NCBI RefSeq assembly: GCF_014195535.1 | Contig: NZ_JACIBY010000006.1 | Location: forward strand, 434,001 to 498,000 | Source of the DNA: Runella defluvii | Lineage (GTDB): Bacteria > Bacteroidota > Bacteroidia > Cytophagales > Spirosomataceae | Direction: 5' to 3' | Length of the DNA stretch: 64,000 bases | Part shown: positions 41,928 through 52,225 of the stretch, one piece after another | Numbering within the stretch: position 1 is the first letter of the stretch | Layout: every line of letters starts with the position of its first letter | Position numbers and translations under genes: made by a program | Notes under the pieces: model-generated | Databases searched by the model: none | Seen by the model: only the letters and a program-made list of their open reading frames with translations | Told to the model about the DNA's origin: nothing

Positions 41928-42509
41928 ATGATAGCAGCACGTACATTATCTTTTTATTTTATTCTTTTTTTGTTCGGAAGCTCCGTGTCGAGCTGTACCA
42001 GTTCTTCAACTTCAAAAAACCCTTCCGACATACTCGCTACCTTGAAAGAAGGCGAAGCTAAAGTATGGCTCACCATTGATAATCAGCCATTTTATAGCGA
42101 CAGCAGTGTTTTTAAAGGAGAGATAACGGCTTTTGACCACGCGTTCCGCATCAATATCACCGATCAATTTCAGGGAAACACCGTGATTGCTATCGGCGGC
42201 GACCAATGGTTTGCCACCAAACCCATCACCAAAGCCGTTGATACCAACAACCAGACCCAAGCCAGCGCCATGATTGGACGCATGACCGACCCCGTCAATC
42301 GTCGCGGTTTAGGATACATTATGACATCGGGCGAAATAACGCTCGATGCACTATCCGAAGAAAAAGCTATTTTACGACTCAAAGGCCAAGTGGGAGAATA
42401 CACCACCATGGGAAACCCTGCGACGTGGAAACCCGTAGAAGGACTCATTGTCTATAAAAAGCCCCTTTTAAAAGTCCAAGGGCTCACGCCTCAGCAACTT
42501 TACTTTTAA
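41928..42509 (+). CDS. Lipoprotein of unknown function in the SusCD cluster
   Basis: A 193-residue protein with lipoprotein signal FGSSVSSCTSSS (cysteine 23 by count) followed by a Ser/Thr-rich stretch. The mature part has beta-rich segments: KVWLTIDNQPFYSDSSVFKG, AFRINITDQFQGNTVIAIGG, GYIMTSGEITLDAL and AILRLKGQVGEYT. It reads like a small beta-sandwich. I recognise no family. It sits 23 bases before the first VCBS gene and about 80 bases after SusD, so it probably belongs to the same uptake system. Confidence 0.7.
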   Translation: MIAARTLSFYFILFLFGSSVSSCTSSSTSKNPSDILATLKEGEAKVWLTIDNQPFYSDSSVFKGEITAFDHAFRINITDQFQGNTVIAIGGDQWFATKPITKAVDTNNQTQASAMIGRMTDPVNRRGLGYIMTSGEITLDALSEEKAILRLKGQVGEYTTMGNPATWKPVEGLIVYKKPLLKVQGLTPQQLYF

Positions 42510-42532
42510 TCCATTTTGCACTTATTTCATTC

Positions 42533-45500
42533 ATGCGTCATTCTCGTCTATATATCTGCCTTAGTTTATTCGCCATTGGTTTCACAAGCTGCCAACGTGA
42601 AGATGCTACCGAAGGGCTTTTTGAATCGGTAACCAATTCGGGTATTGATTTTGAAAATAAGGTAACCAACAATGAAAACTTCAATATCTTCAATTACCGC
42701 AACTTCTACAACGGCGGTGGTGTAGGAATTGGCGACGTCAACAATGACGGGCTGCCCGATGTGTATATGACGTCGAACATGGGTGAAAATAAACTGTACC
42801 TCAACAAAGGCAATTTTAAATTTGAGGACATTACCCAAAAAGCAGGCGTTGCCGACGCAGGCAAGTGGAGCACAGGGGTGGTGATGGTGGACATTAACTA
42901 CGATGGTTTGTTGGATATTTATGTCTGTAATGCGGGCATCGACAAACGCATCAAAAACCAGGGTAATTCTCTTTATATCAACAATGGCGACATGACCTTC
43001 ACCGAAAAAGCCAAAGAATATGGCCTCGATGAAGATGGCTATACTACCCACGCAGCCTTTTTTGACTATGACCTCGACGGCGATTTAGATTGTTATATTT
43101 TGAACAATAGCTTTATTCCTGTCAATACCCTCAACTACGACAACAACCGCGACTTACGCGCCAAAGATTGGCCCGTCAAAGATTATCTGAAAGGTGGAGG
43201 GGATAAATTACTTAGAAACGACAACAACAAGTTTGTCGATGTCAGTGAGCAAGCAGGAATTTATGGAAGTTTGATTGGGTTTGGATTGGGCGTGACCGTC
43301 GGCGACCTTAACAATGATAACTACCCCGATATTTATATTTCAAATGACTTTTTTGAAAAAGATTATCTCTACATCAATCAACGCAACGGGACCTTTAAAG
43401 AAGAAATAGAAAAACGAATCGGGCATACCAGCTTGGCATCCATGGGGGCTGATTTTGCCGATATTAACAACGATGGCTACTCGGATATTTTTACGACCGA
43501 CATGCTTCCCATCGACGAAACCCGCCTTAAAAGCACCACTTCGTTTGAAAGCCACTACATCTTCAAACTCAAGCAACAAAAAGGGTTTTACAATCAGTTT
43601 ATGCAAAATGCCTTGCAACTCAACAACCAAGATGGTACTTACAGCGAGATTGCGTGTTTGAGCGGCGTTGAAGCCAGCGACTGGAGTTGGGGTGCACTGA
43701 TGTTTGATGCCGATAACGACATGAAAACCGATATTTATGTGTCCAACGGTATTTATAACGACGTCATCGACCAAGATTTTATTGACTTCTTTGCCGACGA
43801 AGTAGCCCAAACAATGGTGCTCTCGGGAGAGAAAAAGAGCTTTGATGCCATCATCAATCAAATGCCTTCACGCCCTATTGTCAACAATTTTTTCCATAAC
43901 AAAGGCAACCTCAAATTTGAAGAAGCCAGCAAAAGTTTTGGGTTTGGAACACCATCCTTTTCCAACGGAGCGGCGTATGCCGATTTGGACAATGACGGGG
44001 ATTTGGACTTGGTTGTCAACAACGTCAACCAAAAAGCGTTTGTGTATCGCAACAAAACCAACGAAAACAAAGAAGTTCACTACGTTAAGTTTAAGCTAAA
44101 AGGCGAAGGTAAAAACCGCGACGCCATCGGAACGCAATTAAAAGTCTATGTAAAAGACCAAATTTTAAGCAAAAACATCATGCCTGCGCGGGGCTTCCAG
44201 TCAAGTACCGAATATCCCGTAACTCTTGGGTTAGGTTCGATGACCAAAGTTGATTCCGTGACCATTACTTGGTACGATGGTCGCATCAGCAAACTTAACA
44301 ACCTTCCCGCTGACCGAACCCACGAACTGAGCATTGGTAGTGGCAAAAAGCTCCCCACTCCTACCCCTGTTGAGCGCTTGTCGCTCTATTTGGCAAAAAC
44401 TGAGGCTCCCTTCGATGCCCATAAGGAAAACGATTACGAAGATTTTTACCAAGAAAAAAACATTCCCGTCAAGCTCTCTAAGGAAGGCCCAAGGGCAGCC
44501 GTGGGAGACGTAAATAACGATGGCACCGACGACATTTACATTTGTGGAGCGGCCAACCAAGCAGGGCAATTGTACCTTCAAGTCAACGGTTCATTCAAAA
44601 AATCGGAACAACAGGTTTTTGAAGACTTTAAGTATTTTGAAGATACCGAAGCTGTATTTTTTGACGCCGACAAAGACGGTGACTTAGACTTATATATCGG
44701 GGCAGGAGGAAACGAACTCGACCCTAACCAACGAGGCTTAAACGACCGCTTGTATGCCAACGACGGCAAAGGCAATTTCTCCCTCGCCGCCAATGCCTTG
44801 CCGCCAAACGGCATGAATACCAGCGTTGTAATTCCGATGGATTACGACAAAGACGGTGACTTAGACTTGTTTGTCGGTAGCCGAAGTTTGCCCAAAACCT
44901 ACGGACTTTCTCCCATCAGTTACGTTTTTGAAAACCTTGGCAACCTCAAATTTAAAGACAGTACCCCCAAAAGCTTTCAAACCTTGGGGCTGATTCGAGA
45001 CGCCGTTTGGGATGACCTCAACGGGGATGGTAACAAAGAACTGACGGTGGTCGGTGATTGGATGAACCCCATGACTTTTGCGTACCAAAACGGGGCTTTT
45101 ACCCAAATCAACACAGGTTTAGAAGCGTACCAAGGCTTTTGGGGAAGAATCGAAGCGGTGGACATCGATAATGACAAAGATTTGGATTTGGTGCTGGGCA
45201 ACATCGGCGATAACTTCATGTTGCGCGCTTCCGAAAACAGCCCCATCAAAATTTGGGTAAGCGATTTTGACAACAATGGATTAACCGATAAAATCTTAAC
45301 CAAAACCGTTGAGGACGAAGATAGTCCCGTGCTACTGAAACGAGAAATGATGGAGCAGTTTCCGATTTTGAAAAAAGAAAGTTTGAAACACTCGGCTTAC
45401 GCAACCAAAAGGCTGAAGGATTTATTTACGTCCGATGTGCTTTCAAAAGCAACAGTCAAACAAGTAAACTACATGCACTCTGCCGTAGCCATCAACGACG

Positions 45501-45856
45501 GCAAAGGCAATTTTAGCCTATCAACACTCCCAGTGGAAGCCCAGATTTCGTGCATCAACGCGACCTACTGCGTCGATGTCAACAACGATGGATTGAAAGA
45601 TATTTTGCTCGGTGGCAACAACTACAACTTCATCCCTCAGTTTTCGCGTTTGGATGCTTTCAAGGGAAAAATCCTTATCAACAAAGGGAAAGGCGTTTTT
45701 GCCGCAGTATCCGACCACCTTTCGGGCTTTACTCCGCAAGGCGAAATGACCCAACTCAAACCCGTCAAGGTCAATGGCACGCCATACGTGATTGGTTTAT
45801 TGAACAATTCCATACCACAATTATTTAAAATCGAACAGCCCAAACCCACGCTATGA
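42533..45856 (+). CDS. VCBS/FG-GAP and ASPIC-UnbV (CRTAC1-like) lipoprotein, copy 1
   Basis: A 1107-residue lipoprotein (GFTSCQREDATEG, Cys20, followed by acidic residues as in the Bacteroidota surface export signal). Residues about 40-500 hold an FG-GAP propeller with calcium loops D-x-N-x-D-G-x-x-D (GDVNNDGLPD from residue 66, VDINYDGLLD, YDLDGDLD). The ASPIC/UnbV domain lies at about 520-605 (RDAIGTQLKVYV, ARGFQSSTEYPVTLGLG, VDSVTITWYDGR). A second propeller of the same kind follows to the end (GDVNNDGTDD, DADKDGDLDLYIGAGGNE, DYDKDGDLDLFVGSRS). Such proteins bind calcium and probably glycans or other proteins at the surface. Its stop overlaps the GH31 ATG by 4 bases. Confidence 0.92.
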   Translation: MRHSRLYICLSLFAIGFTSCQREDATEGLFESVTNSGIDFENKVTNNENFNIFNYRNFYNGGGVGIGDVNNDGLPDVYMTSNMGENKLYLNKGNFKFEDITQKAGVADAGKWSTGVVMVDINYDGLLDIYVCNAGIDKRIKNQGNSLYINNGDMTFTEKAKEYGLDEDGYTTHAAFFDYDLDGDLDCYILNNSFIPVNTLNYDNNRDLRAKDWPVKDYLKGGGDKLLRNDNNKFVDVSEQAGIYGSLIGFGLGVTVGDLNNDNYPDIYISNDFFEKDYLYINQRNGTFKEEIEKRIGHTSLASMGADFADINNDGYSDIFTTDMLPIDETRLKSTTSFESHYIFKLKQQKGFYNQFMQNALQLNNQDGTYSEIACLSGVEASDWSWGALMFDADNDMKTDIYVSNGIYNDVIDQDFIDFFADEVAQTMVLSGEKKSFDAIINQMPSRPIVNNFFHNKGNLKFEEASKSFGFGTPSFSNGAAYADLDNDGDLDLVVNNVNQKAFVYRNKTNENKEVHYVKFKLKGEGKNRDAIGTQLKVYVKDQILSKNIMPARGFQSSTEYPVTLGLGSMTKVDSVTITWYDGRISKLNNLPADRTHELSIGSGKKLPTPTPVERLSLYLAKTEAPFDAHKENDYEDFYQEKNIPVKLSKEGPRAAVGDVNNDGTDDIYICGAANQAGQLYLQVNGSFKKSEQQVFEDFKYFEDTEAVFFDADKDGDLDLYIGAGGNELDPNQRGLNDRLYANDGKGNFSLAANALPPNGMNTSVVIPMDYDKDGDLDLFVGSRSLPKTYGLSPISYVFENLGNLKFKDSTPKSFQTLGLIRDAVWDDLNGDGNKELTVVGDWMNPMTFAYQNGAFTQINTGLEAYQGFWGRIEAVDIDNDKDLDLVLGNIGDNFMLRASENSPIKIWVSDFDNNGLTDKILTKTVEDEDSPVLLKREMMEQFPILKKESLKHSAYATKRLKDLFTSDVLSKATVKQVNYMHSAVAINDGKGNFSLSTLPVEAQISCINATYCVDVNNDGLKDILLGGNNYNFIPQFSRLDAFKGKILINKGKGVFAAVSDHLSGFTPQGEMTQLKPVKVNGTPYVIGLLNNSIPQLFKIEQPKPTL

Positions 45857-48633
45857 GAAACAATGTGCGGACAGGAATGTGGAAATTTATTGGGGCAACA
45901 ATCGCGCTTATCGGGTGCTTTTCGTGGCCTATTTTAGCACAAAACGCAGGTAACTTACTTCGTTTTTCGGTTCTAAATACCGAACTTCGCTTAGTCGGTT
46001 CATCGGCCGAAGTGCGCGTGCAGGTCTTCTCGAACAACGTTTTTAAGGTAACGCAGTTTCCTTCCAACAGCGCTTTTCAAGATACATCCTACGCCGTCGT
46101 TGGTCAGCCGCTTTCGCTGCGCCAATTTCAGCTGGTAGAAACCCCAGCAACGCTGACGATTGTTACCCCTTCAAGCCAATTAGAAATCACCAAGTCCCCG
46201 ATTTCGATTGCGCTAAAATCAAACGGCAAAACCAAAATCAAACAAGACGTTTTTGGCTATAAAAACCAAAACGTTTCGATTTCCTTCGTTATTGACCCCA
46301 ACGAAATTTTTCACGGGACAGGCGGAAGGGTGTCTAAAGTAAACCTAACGGGCAAGGTTTCGGAATTTACCAACACCTTTCGTCCGTGGTACTTTGATGA
46401 TATTTATGGCCAAACCTTCGGCTTGGCTCAAAGCATCACCATTCCATTTTTTGTGGCGTCGGGGCAATACGGTCTCTTGCTCGACAGTCCGCTCCCTGGC
46501 GACATGCGGACTTATTTAGGCGCATTGGACTCTACCCGAATAGATGCCCAAATAAGCAGCCTAGGACTCTGGTCGTATTACCTTATCAACGGCGCCAACA
46601 ACGACGAAATTTTGTACGAATACACTGCCCTCACGGGACGGCAGCCGTTGGTGCCGCGTTGGGCATTGGGCTATCTCCAATCCAAAAGCAGCTACAGTAC
46701 CGAGCGCGAGTTAAACGATGTAATTACCAACTTACAGAGTCAGAGTTTCCCCTTGGATGCTGTCATCATCAATACCCCGTGGCAAGGCAATACCAACAAC
46801 CTTGGAAACATGAATTGGGGACAAACAGGCTTTCCGTCACCTGCCAACATGATGAAAAACTGGTTGGCAAAAGGTGTAAAAACAGTGGTAATGAACTCAC
46901 CCTACGTCAACAAAGCCTCTGCCAATTACCGTAGTTTGGATTCGCTTCGTCTTCTCACAAAAACACTTTCAGGAAGCACAGGTCTCCTCACCCAAGGCGG
47001 TGATACGACCAGTTTGCTGGACATTTTTCAAACCAATACCCAACAGTGGCTCGCCAGCAAACTAACCCCTCGAACAAACGACGGTATCGGCGGCTGGGCG
47101 AGTGTCGGGCTGGAGCCACCGCAACATCCCACGTTTTTTGTCCATAACAATACTAATCCCTCGACACAAGTCCATAATCTTTACTCACTGCTCTGGGCCA
47201 AAACCATTTATGACAACCACCGCGCGGCTTTTCCCGCCAGTCGCTTGTTCCATCTCACAAGCTCAGCTTGGACGGGCGCACAGCGGTACGGCGTTTTGCC
47301 TTGGACTGGCAACGTAGCTCGGTATTGGCTGGGGCTTACCCTCCAAATTCCGATGATGATTCACGCGGGCTACTCAGGTTTAGCCTATATGCACTCCGAC
47401 ATTGGGGGCTACGTGACTCCTTCCGACAAAGCGCCTAAAGACGAAGAAATGGACATGCGTTGGACGCAATTTGGGACTTTTTCGCCCATTATGCGCGTCA
47501 ATGGTGAGCGAAACGTTACCGAACCCTACATCCTGACGCAGCCTTTTTACAACAATACCCGTGCCGCGATAAAGCTTCGTTATCAGCTACTTCCGTACAT
47601 TTATAGCCTTGCCTATCAAACCACCACAACGGGGCGGCCTTTCTGCCTCTCGATGGACTACTTTGAACCATCCAATCGCCTAGCAAACATCGACGACCAG
47701 TTCTTTTTTGGAAAAAACCTACTCATAGCTCCCGTTATGATTCACGGAATGCTCGTGCGGAAAGTGCAACTACCCAATGGAAAATGGTTTGATTTTTGGT
47801 CTAAAAAATCTTATCAAGGTGGAGGTACTATTTTTGAAAATGTAGTCCTCGAAAATATCCCCGTGTATGTACCTGCGGGTGGTTTTGTCCCGATGGCGGT
47901 CAGTGCCAAGTCTTCGACCGATGCCTACGTTTCGGATAGTTTGGTTATCAAGTTTTTTCAAGATGTATCGGTACCTAACTCCGATTTTACCATTTTCCAC
48001 GACAAGGGCACGGAGGCAAACGTGCTTACAAACCAGAATTACGAGCTCCTCAAGCTGACAGGCAAATCCAAGACGGATACCATCGGTGTAACGCTCACCC
48101 GCACTCACACCTCCGCCCAAGGGCTCGGGAGTCGTTATATTTTGTTGGAAATAAAAAATGTAACGAACATTCCCAAAGCGGTGCTGCTCGATGGGCAAAC
48201 GATTCCCGTTCGTTTTGTAACAGATTCACCTCTAAAAGCCAAAACGGCCTACTATGATTTGGCCAATTTCCAATTGAGTATTCCCTTTGATTGGGATTGT
48301 AACAAGACCGCCTCGGCCCAAATCATTCGTACCGATTTGGGGATTCTCACCAGCGTTGTGACGCCAGCACAGGATGCCCTCGTTGTTTATCCCAACCCAG
48401 CACGGGACTTAGGCGCAGTAAACTTGCAAATCATCGCCCCTACAACCGACGATTATACCATTGAAGTGATTGATATACTAGGAACCCTGATTTACAAACA
48501 CACCCTCGGCAACTTGACCCAATACCAACAAACCCACCATAGCCTCCCCTCCGCACCTCAAAAGGGCATTTTTACCGTCCTGCTTAGAAATACAAAAGGG
48601 GAAGCGACCACAAAAAAAATGATGATTCTATGA
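45853..48633 (+). CDS. GH31-family protein with T9SS sorting tail; catalytic aspartates replaced
   Basis: A 926-residue secreted protein (signal to PILAQ). The GH31 layout is complete: N-terminal beta-sandwich, then the barrel with ALGYLQSKSSYSTERELNDV, LDAVIINTPWQG, GVKTVVMNSPYVN, SSAWTGAQRYGVLPW and YMHSDIGGY. In relatives the nucleophile is the Asp of G-W-W-x-D-L-G-E-P-E and the acid/base the Asp of P-W-T-G-D. Here these read GGWASVGLEPPQHP (Val418, with Glu421 nearby) and LPWTGNVARYW (Asn487). The spacing of 69 residues is normal. The last about 80 residues (VVYPNPARDLGAVNLQI to TTKKMMIL) are a type IX sorting domain. It may bind glycan without hydrolysis, or use other residues. Confidence 0.9.
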   Translation: MRNNVRTGMWKFIGATIALIGCFSWPILAQNAGNLLRFSVLNTELRLVGSSAEVRVQVFSNNVFKVTQFPSNSAFQDTSYAVVGQPLSLRQFQLVETPATLTIVTPSSQLEITKSPISIALKSNGKTKIKQDVFGYKNQNVSISFVIDPNEIFHGTGGRVSKVNLTGKVSEFTNTFRPWYFDDIYGQTFGLAQSITIPFFVASGQYGLLLDSPLPGDMRTYLGALDSTRIDAQISSLGLWSYYLINGANNDEILYEYTALTGRQPLVPRWALGYLQSKSSYSTERELNDVITNLQSQSFPLDAVIINTPWQGNTNNLGNMNWGQTGFPSPANMMKNWLAKGVKTVVMNSPYVNKASANYRSLDSLRLLTKTLSGSTGLLTQGGDTTSLLDIFQTNTQQWLASKLTPRTNDGIGGWASVGLEPPQHPTFFVHNNTNPSTQVHNLYSLLWAKTIYDNHRAAFPASRLFHLTSSAWTGAQRYGVLPWTGNVARYWLGLTLQIPMMIHAGYSGLAYMHSDIGGYVTPSDKAPKDEEMDMRWTQFGTFSPIMRVNGERNVTEPYILTQPFYNNTRAAIKLRYQLLPYIYSLAYQTTTTGRPFCLSMDYFEPSNRLANIDDQFFFGKNLLIAPVMIHGMLVRKVQLPNGKWFDFWSKKSYQGGGTIFENVVLENIPVYVPAGGFVPMAVSAKSSTDAYVSDSLVIKFFQDVSVPNSDFTIFHDKGTEANVLTNQNYELLKLTGKSKTDTIGVTLTRTHTSAQGLGSRYILLEIKNVTNIPKAVLLDGQTIPVRFVTDSPLKAKTAYYDLANFQLSIPFDWDCNKTASAQIIRTDLGILTSVVTPAQDALVVYPNPARDLGAVNLQIIAPTTDDYTIEVIDILGTLIYKHTLGNLTQYQQTHHSLPSAPQKGIFTVLLRNTKGEATTKKMMIL

Positions 48634-49835
48634 TACGCCAACGGTTATTGATAGCGATGGGAGTTTTGTGTAGCTTGGTCTATCTCATCGGCTGCGTGGA
48701 TGATTTCAATGCAGATATTTACACTTCTAAAGAATACTTGCTGGTAGATGGGACACTGACCGACTTGAACGAGCCACAGTACGTCTCCATTTTCAGTACG
48801 CCCAAAGATGCTTCGTTCAAAAGCTCCGATTTTACGTCCAAAATCTATCCAGCGCGGCAGTCTTATTTCCCTGAGCAGCAAGCCCTCGTCAAGCTGATTA
48901 TCAACCAGAAAGACGAAATCCAGCTAGAAGAACGGCTCGCGGGTTACTACTATTGTCCCACTGGTTTTCGGGCCAAAGCAGGAAATACGTACCAATTGCG
49001 GTTTCAGTTGGCCAACGGAAAAGTGTATGAAACCGATGTCGAGACGATGTATTCTGTTCCAGCCATCAAAAACGTATCGGAGGATTTTAACCTTACAGGG
49101 ATTCCCAATGCAGCAGGGTCGAGTGAAAAGATTTCGAGCAACGACATTTATGTTGATTTTGATGACGCCCCCAACGAAAAGAATTTTTACCGTTGGCGGT
49201 GGGTCAATTGGGAAATTCAGCGCATTTGTGCCACTTGCACCCAAGGGCGCTATTACTTATTTGAAACCGAACAGGGAGAAACAGGCGATTGCTACCGCGA
49301 CCTGACCTTAAAAGTCAACGACCGTTTTGATTATTACTGCGGAACGCGCTGTTGGGACATTTTTTACAGTTCGGACATCAACATTTTGTCGGATGTTTAT
49401 ACCAATGGCAAACCCCAGAAAAACAGGTTAGCCGCCCAAATCCCCCTTCGGCAGTCGAACCCTTGTTTGGTAAGTCTCCAGCAAATGTCCTTGTCACCAA
49501 ACACGTATCGTTACCTAAAATTACTCCAAGACCAATCCGTCAATACAGGAACTTTGGCCGATACGCCTCCTGCGCCTTTGCGAGGAAATATCCGAAACGT
49601 AAAAGACGCCAATGAATTGGTATTGGGCTATTTTTCTGCCTCTTCGGTGAGCGAAGTACGCGTGATGCTCGACCGCCGAAATACCACGGGAGGGCTTCCA
49701 AATGGACTTTATAGCTTTATCAACAACCGCCCCGTTACGCTCGAAGAACTCTCAAACGAGCGTCCTGATGTTCCGTTGGCCATTTGTCAACCAAGTTTTA
49801 CCCGCACACCTGTTACCCCCCTTGGCTGGCGATGA
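48630..49835 (+). CDS. DUF4249 lipoprotein
   Basis: A 401-residue lipoprotein (VYLIGCVDDFNADIYTSKEY, Cys22, acidic residues after it). The DUF4249 pattern is present: LLVDGTLTDLNEPQYVSIFS near the start, then beta-rich segments, a Cys-rich central part (RICATCTQGRYY, YYCGTRCWDIFYSSDI) and SLQQMSLSPNTYRYLKLLQD near the end. DUF4249 proteins are regularly encoded beside TonB-dependent receptors and may play a SusD-like part for them. Both neighbours overlap it by 4 bases, which implies coupled translation. Confidence 0.88.
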   Translation: MIRQRLLIAMGVLCSLVYLIGCVDDFNADIYTSKEYLLVDGTLTDLNEPQYVSIFSTPKDASFKSSDFTSKIYPARQSYFPEQQALVKLIINQKDEIQLEERLAGYYYCPTGFRAKAGNTYQLRFQLANGKVYETDVETMYSVPAIKNVSEDFNLTGIPNAAGSSEKISSNDIYVDFDDAPNEKNFYRWRWVNWEIQRICATCTQGRYYLFETEQGETGDCYRDLTLKVNDRFDYYCGTRCWDIFYSSDINILSDVYTNGKPQKNRLAAQIPLRQSNPCLVSLQQMSLSPNTYRYLKLLQDQSVNTGTLADTPPAPLRGNIRNVKDANELVLGYFSASSVSEVRVMLDRRNTTGGLPNGLYSFINNRPVTLEELSNERPDVPLAICQPSFTRTPVTPLGWR

Positions 49836-52225
49836 AAAAAACACTTTACTTAGTATTGGGATGGTTTTTGAGCGCCTCTGCCGCTTTGGGTCAAATATAC
49901 ACCATCAGTGGAACGGTTTTGGACTCCATTAGCAAGCAACCGCTCGCGGGTGCCACCGTCATCCTCGACCACAACCGCAGCAAAGGAGCGACCAAAACCG
50001 ACGAAAAAGGCGAGTTTACCCTGACCGTTGACCGTCAAAGTCACGTCGTAGCGATACGTTATGTGGGGTACGTGCCTTATTCCAAGTATTTTCCGCCAAT
50101 GACCCGCAGCCTGAAAATAACTGTGCTGTTGGATAAAACCGAAAATCAACTGGAGGAAGTTGTAATTACGACCAAAGGGTTTGACCAAACCATTCGGCAA
50201 CCGATTTTGGGGGTGAATCAAATCAACATCAAGACCTTCCAAAAACTTCCCTCGGCCTTTGGGGAAGTGGATTTATTGCGCGGAATTCAGATGCTTCCAG
50301 GCGTTACGAGCGTGGGAGAAGCCTCCAACGGGGTCAATATTCGAGGCGGAACCACCGACCAAAATTTGATCCTCTTAGACGATACGCCCATTTTTAACCC
50401 TACGCACATGTTTGGGTTGTTTTCGGTGTTTCCACCCGATGCCGTTTCTACCTTGGATTTGTACAAGGGCAACGTGCCAGGTCGCTACGGCGGGCGCGCG
50501 GCTTCTGTGCTTGACATCAAACTCCGCAATCCTACCTTAGACAGCCTCAAAATCAAGGGAGGTGTCAGCATTGTGTCCAACCGACTCATGGTCAATGTCC
50601 CCGTTGTCAAAGACAAACTTGGGTTTTATGTGGCGGCGCGGGGCGCGTTCAATGATTTTTTGTTGCCAATTGCTTCCGACAAACTCAAAGACATCAAAGC
50701 AAAGTTCGGCGAAGGCGTTTGGAAAGGATTTTGGAAAATTAACCCTAAAAACACCCTGACGGGCACGTTTTACAAAAGCTACGACCTTTTTAGCACCAAT
50801 CTCCTCCCAGGGCTTCCCAACGTGATTGGTGAATTTACCCGTTACCAGCATACTTCTACCAATGCTATGGCACGCTGGTTGACGGTGATTTCGCCCAAAA
50901 TGGACATTCAAACCACGGCCGTTTACGCCCATTATACCCCACAAATTTCCACCCAAGAAAAAGACACCGACAACTTCGTCGATTTGAATTCGGCCCTGAC
51001 GCAGAAACAACTCAAGTCTAACCTAAACTATGTATTGACCAACTACAAGCTAGAAACGGGGCTTAGTTTTACGCGTTACGATATTCAACCTGGCGAGCTA
51101 GTCCCCAATAACAGCGCCAGTGTGAGTAACATCGTCACGCCTTCCGAACGCGCTAACGAATGGGCGTGGCACGCCGATAATGAATACAGTTTCAGCAAAC
51201 AACTGGCGCTTTCGATAGGGATTCGTTATTCGTATTTTCAAACATTGGGGCCTGCCCTTTACCGAAATTACGAAGCAGGCCAACCCCGCGACGACTTCTC
51301 CGTGATAGACTCCGTACAAGCGGGTCACAACAAAGTGTTTAGTCACTACGGCGGTTTTGAGCCTAGGGTCGGGATTCGGTATGCCCTAAACGAACGGACA
51401 TCGTTTAAGTTTGGGTACAACCTCATGCGTCAATATTTGCAGATTGTTTCCAATACCACCACGCCGATTCCTACGTCGCGTTGGAAAACGAGCGACTTAC
51501 ACATCAAACCCCAAATCAGCAATTTACTTTCGGCAGGCTACTACCATTCGTTCGATAACGACATCTATGAGATTTCGGTGGAAGGCTACTATCGATTCAC
51601 CCGAAACATGGTGGACTACAAACCTGGTGCCGATTTTTTGCTCCAACCCTACCCCGAAACGCAGATTGTCCAAGGTTTGAGCAAGGCTTACGGGCTCGAA
51701 GTCATGTTGACCAAGAAAAAAGGGCGGCTCAACGGCTGGGTCAATTATACCTATTCGCGCACCTTTAACCGCACCTACACCGACCTCCCTTCGATTGAAC
51801 AAGTCAACAACGGGCATTGGTACCGCGCCAATTATGACCGACCACACAGCGTCAATACCTCGTTCGACATTAGCATTGACAAACACAATTCGTTTAGTTT
51901 TACGTTTATTTATAGCACAGGGCGACCTTACACACAGCCCGTGGGTTTTGTCAATTACCTCAACAATTTCTTTCCGTTTTATGAAGCACGTAACAACAAA
52001 CGCGTACCTGATTATCACCGTTTGGACTTTGCTTGGAACATTTACAACCCCAGCATGAAAGACCGTCGCTTCCGAGGAAAATGGGCCTTTACGGTCTATA
52101 ATTTGTACGCCCGTCGGAATGTGTATTCGGTCTTTTTCAAAACCGAAAAGAACATTAGCCAAGCAAAACGTTTGCAGATTTTTGGCGCGCCTATTGTTAG
52201 TTTAGCCTATAATTTTGAATTTTGA
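49832..52225 (+). CDS. TonB-dependent receptor with carboxypeptidase-regulatory-like domain
   Basis: A 797-residue outer-membrane receptor. The ATG of MKKTLYLVLGWFLSASAALG is used: it overlaps the DUF4249 stop (ATGA) and gives a signal peptide, unlike the ATG 48 bases upstream. Residues about 22-100 are the regulatory-like domain (YTISGTVLDSISKQPLAGAT, TDEKGEFTL). The plug follows (EVDLLRGIQMLPGVTSVGEA, GVNIRGGTTDQNLILLDDTP). The barrel ends with AKRLQIFGAPIVSLAYNFEF. It differs from SusC proteins in size and is typical of the DUF4249-linked receptors. The ligand is unknown. Confidence 0.93.
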   Translation: MKKTLYLVLGWFLSASAALGQIYTISGTVLDSISKQPLAGATVILDHNRSKGATKTDEKGEFTLTVDRQSHVVAIRYVGYVPYSKYFPPMTRSLKITVLLDKTENQLEEVVITTKGFDQTIRQPILGVNQINIKTFQKLPSAFGEVDLLRGIQMLPGVTSVGEASNGVNIRGGTTDQNLILLDDTPIFNPTHMFGLFSVFPPDAVSTLDLYKGNVPGRYGGRAASVLDIKLRNPTLDSLKIKGGVSIVSNRLMVNVPVVKDKLGFYVAARGAFNDFLLPIASDKLKDIKAKFGEGVWKGFWKINPKNTLTGTFYKSYDLFSTNLLPGLPNVIGEFTRYQHTSTNAMARWLTVISPKMDIQTTAVYAHYTPQISTQEKDTDNFVDLNSALTQKQLKSNLNYVLTNYKLETGLSFTRYDIQPGELVPNNSASVSNIVTPSERANEWAWHADNEYSFSKQLALSIGIRYSYFQTLGPALYRNYEAGQPRDDFSVIDSVQAGHNKVFSHYGGFEPRVGIRYALNERTSFKFGYNLMRQYLQIVSNTTTPIPTSRWKTSDLHIKPQISNLLSAGYYHSFDNDIYEISVEGYYRFTRNMVDYKPGADFLLQPYPETQIVQGLSKAYGLEVMLTKKKGRLNGWVNYTYSRTFNRTYTDLPSIEQVNNGHWYRANYDRPHSVNTSFDISIDKHNSFSFTFIYSTGRPYTQPVGFVNYLNNFFPFYEARNNKRVPDYHRLDFAWNIYNPSMKDRRFRGKWAFTVYNLYARRNVYSVFFKTEKNISQAKRLQIFGAPIVSLAYNFEF

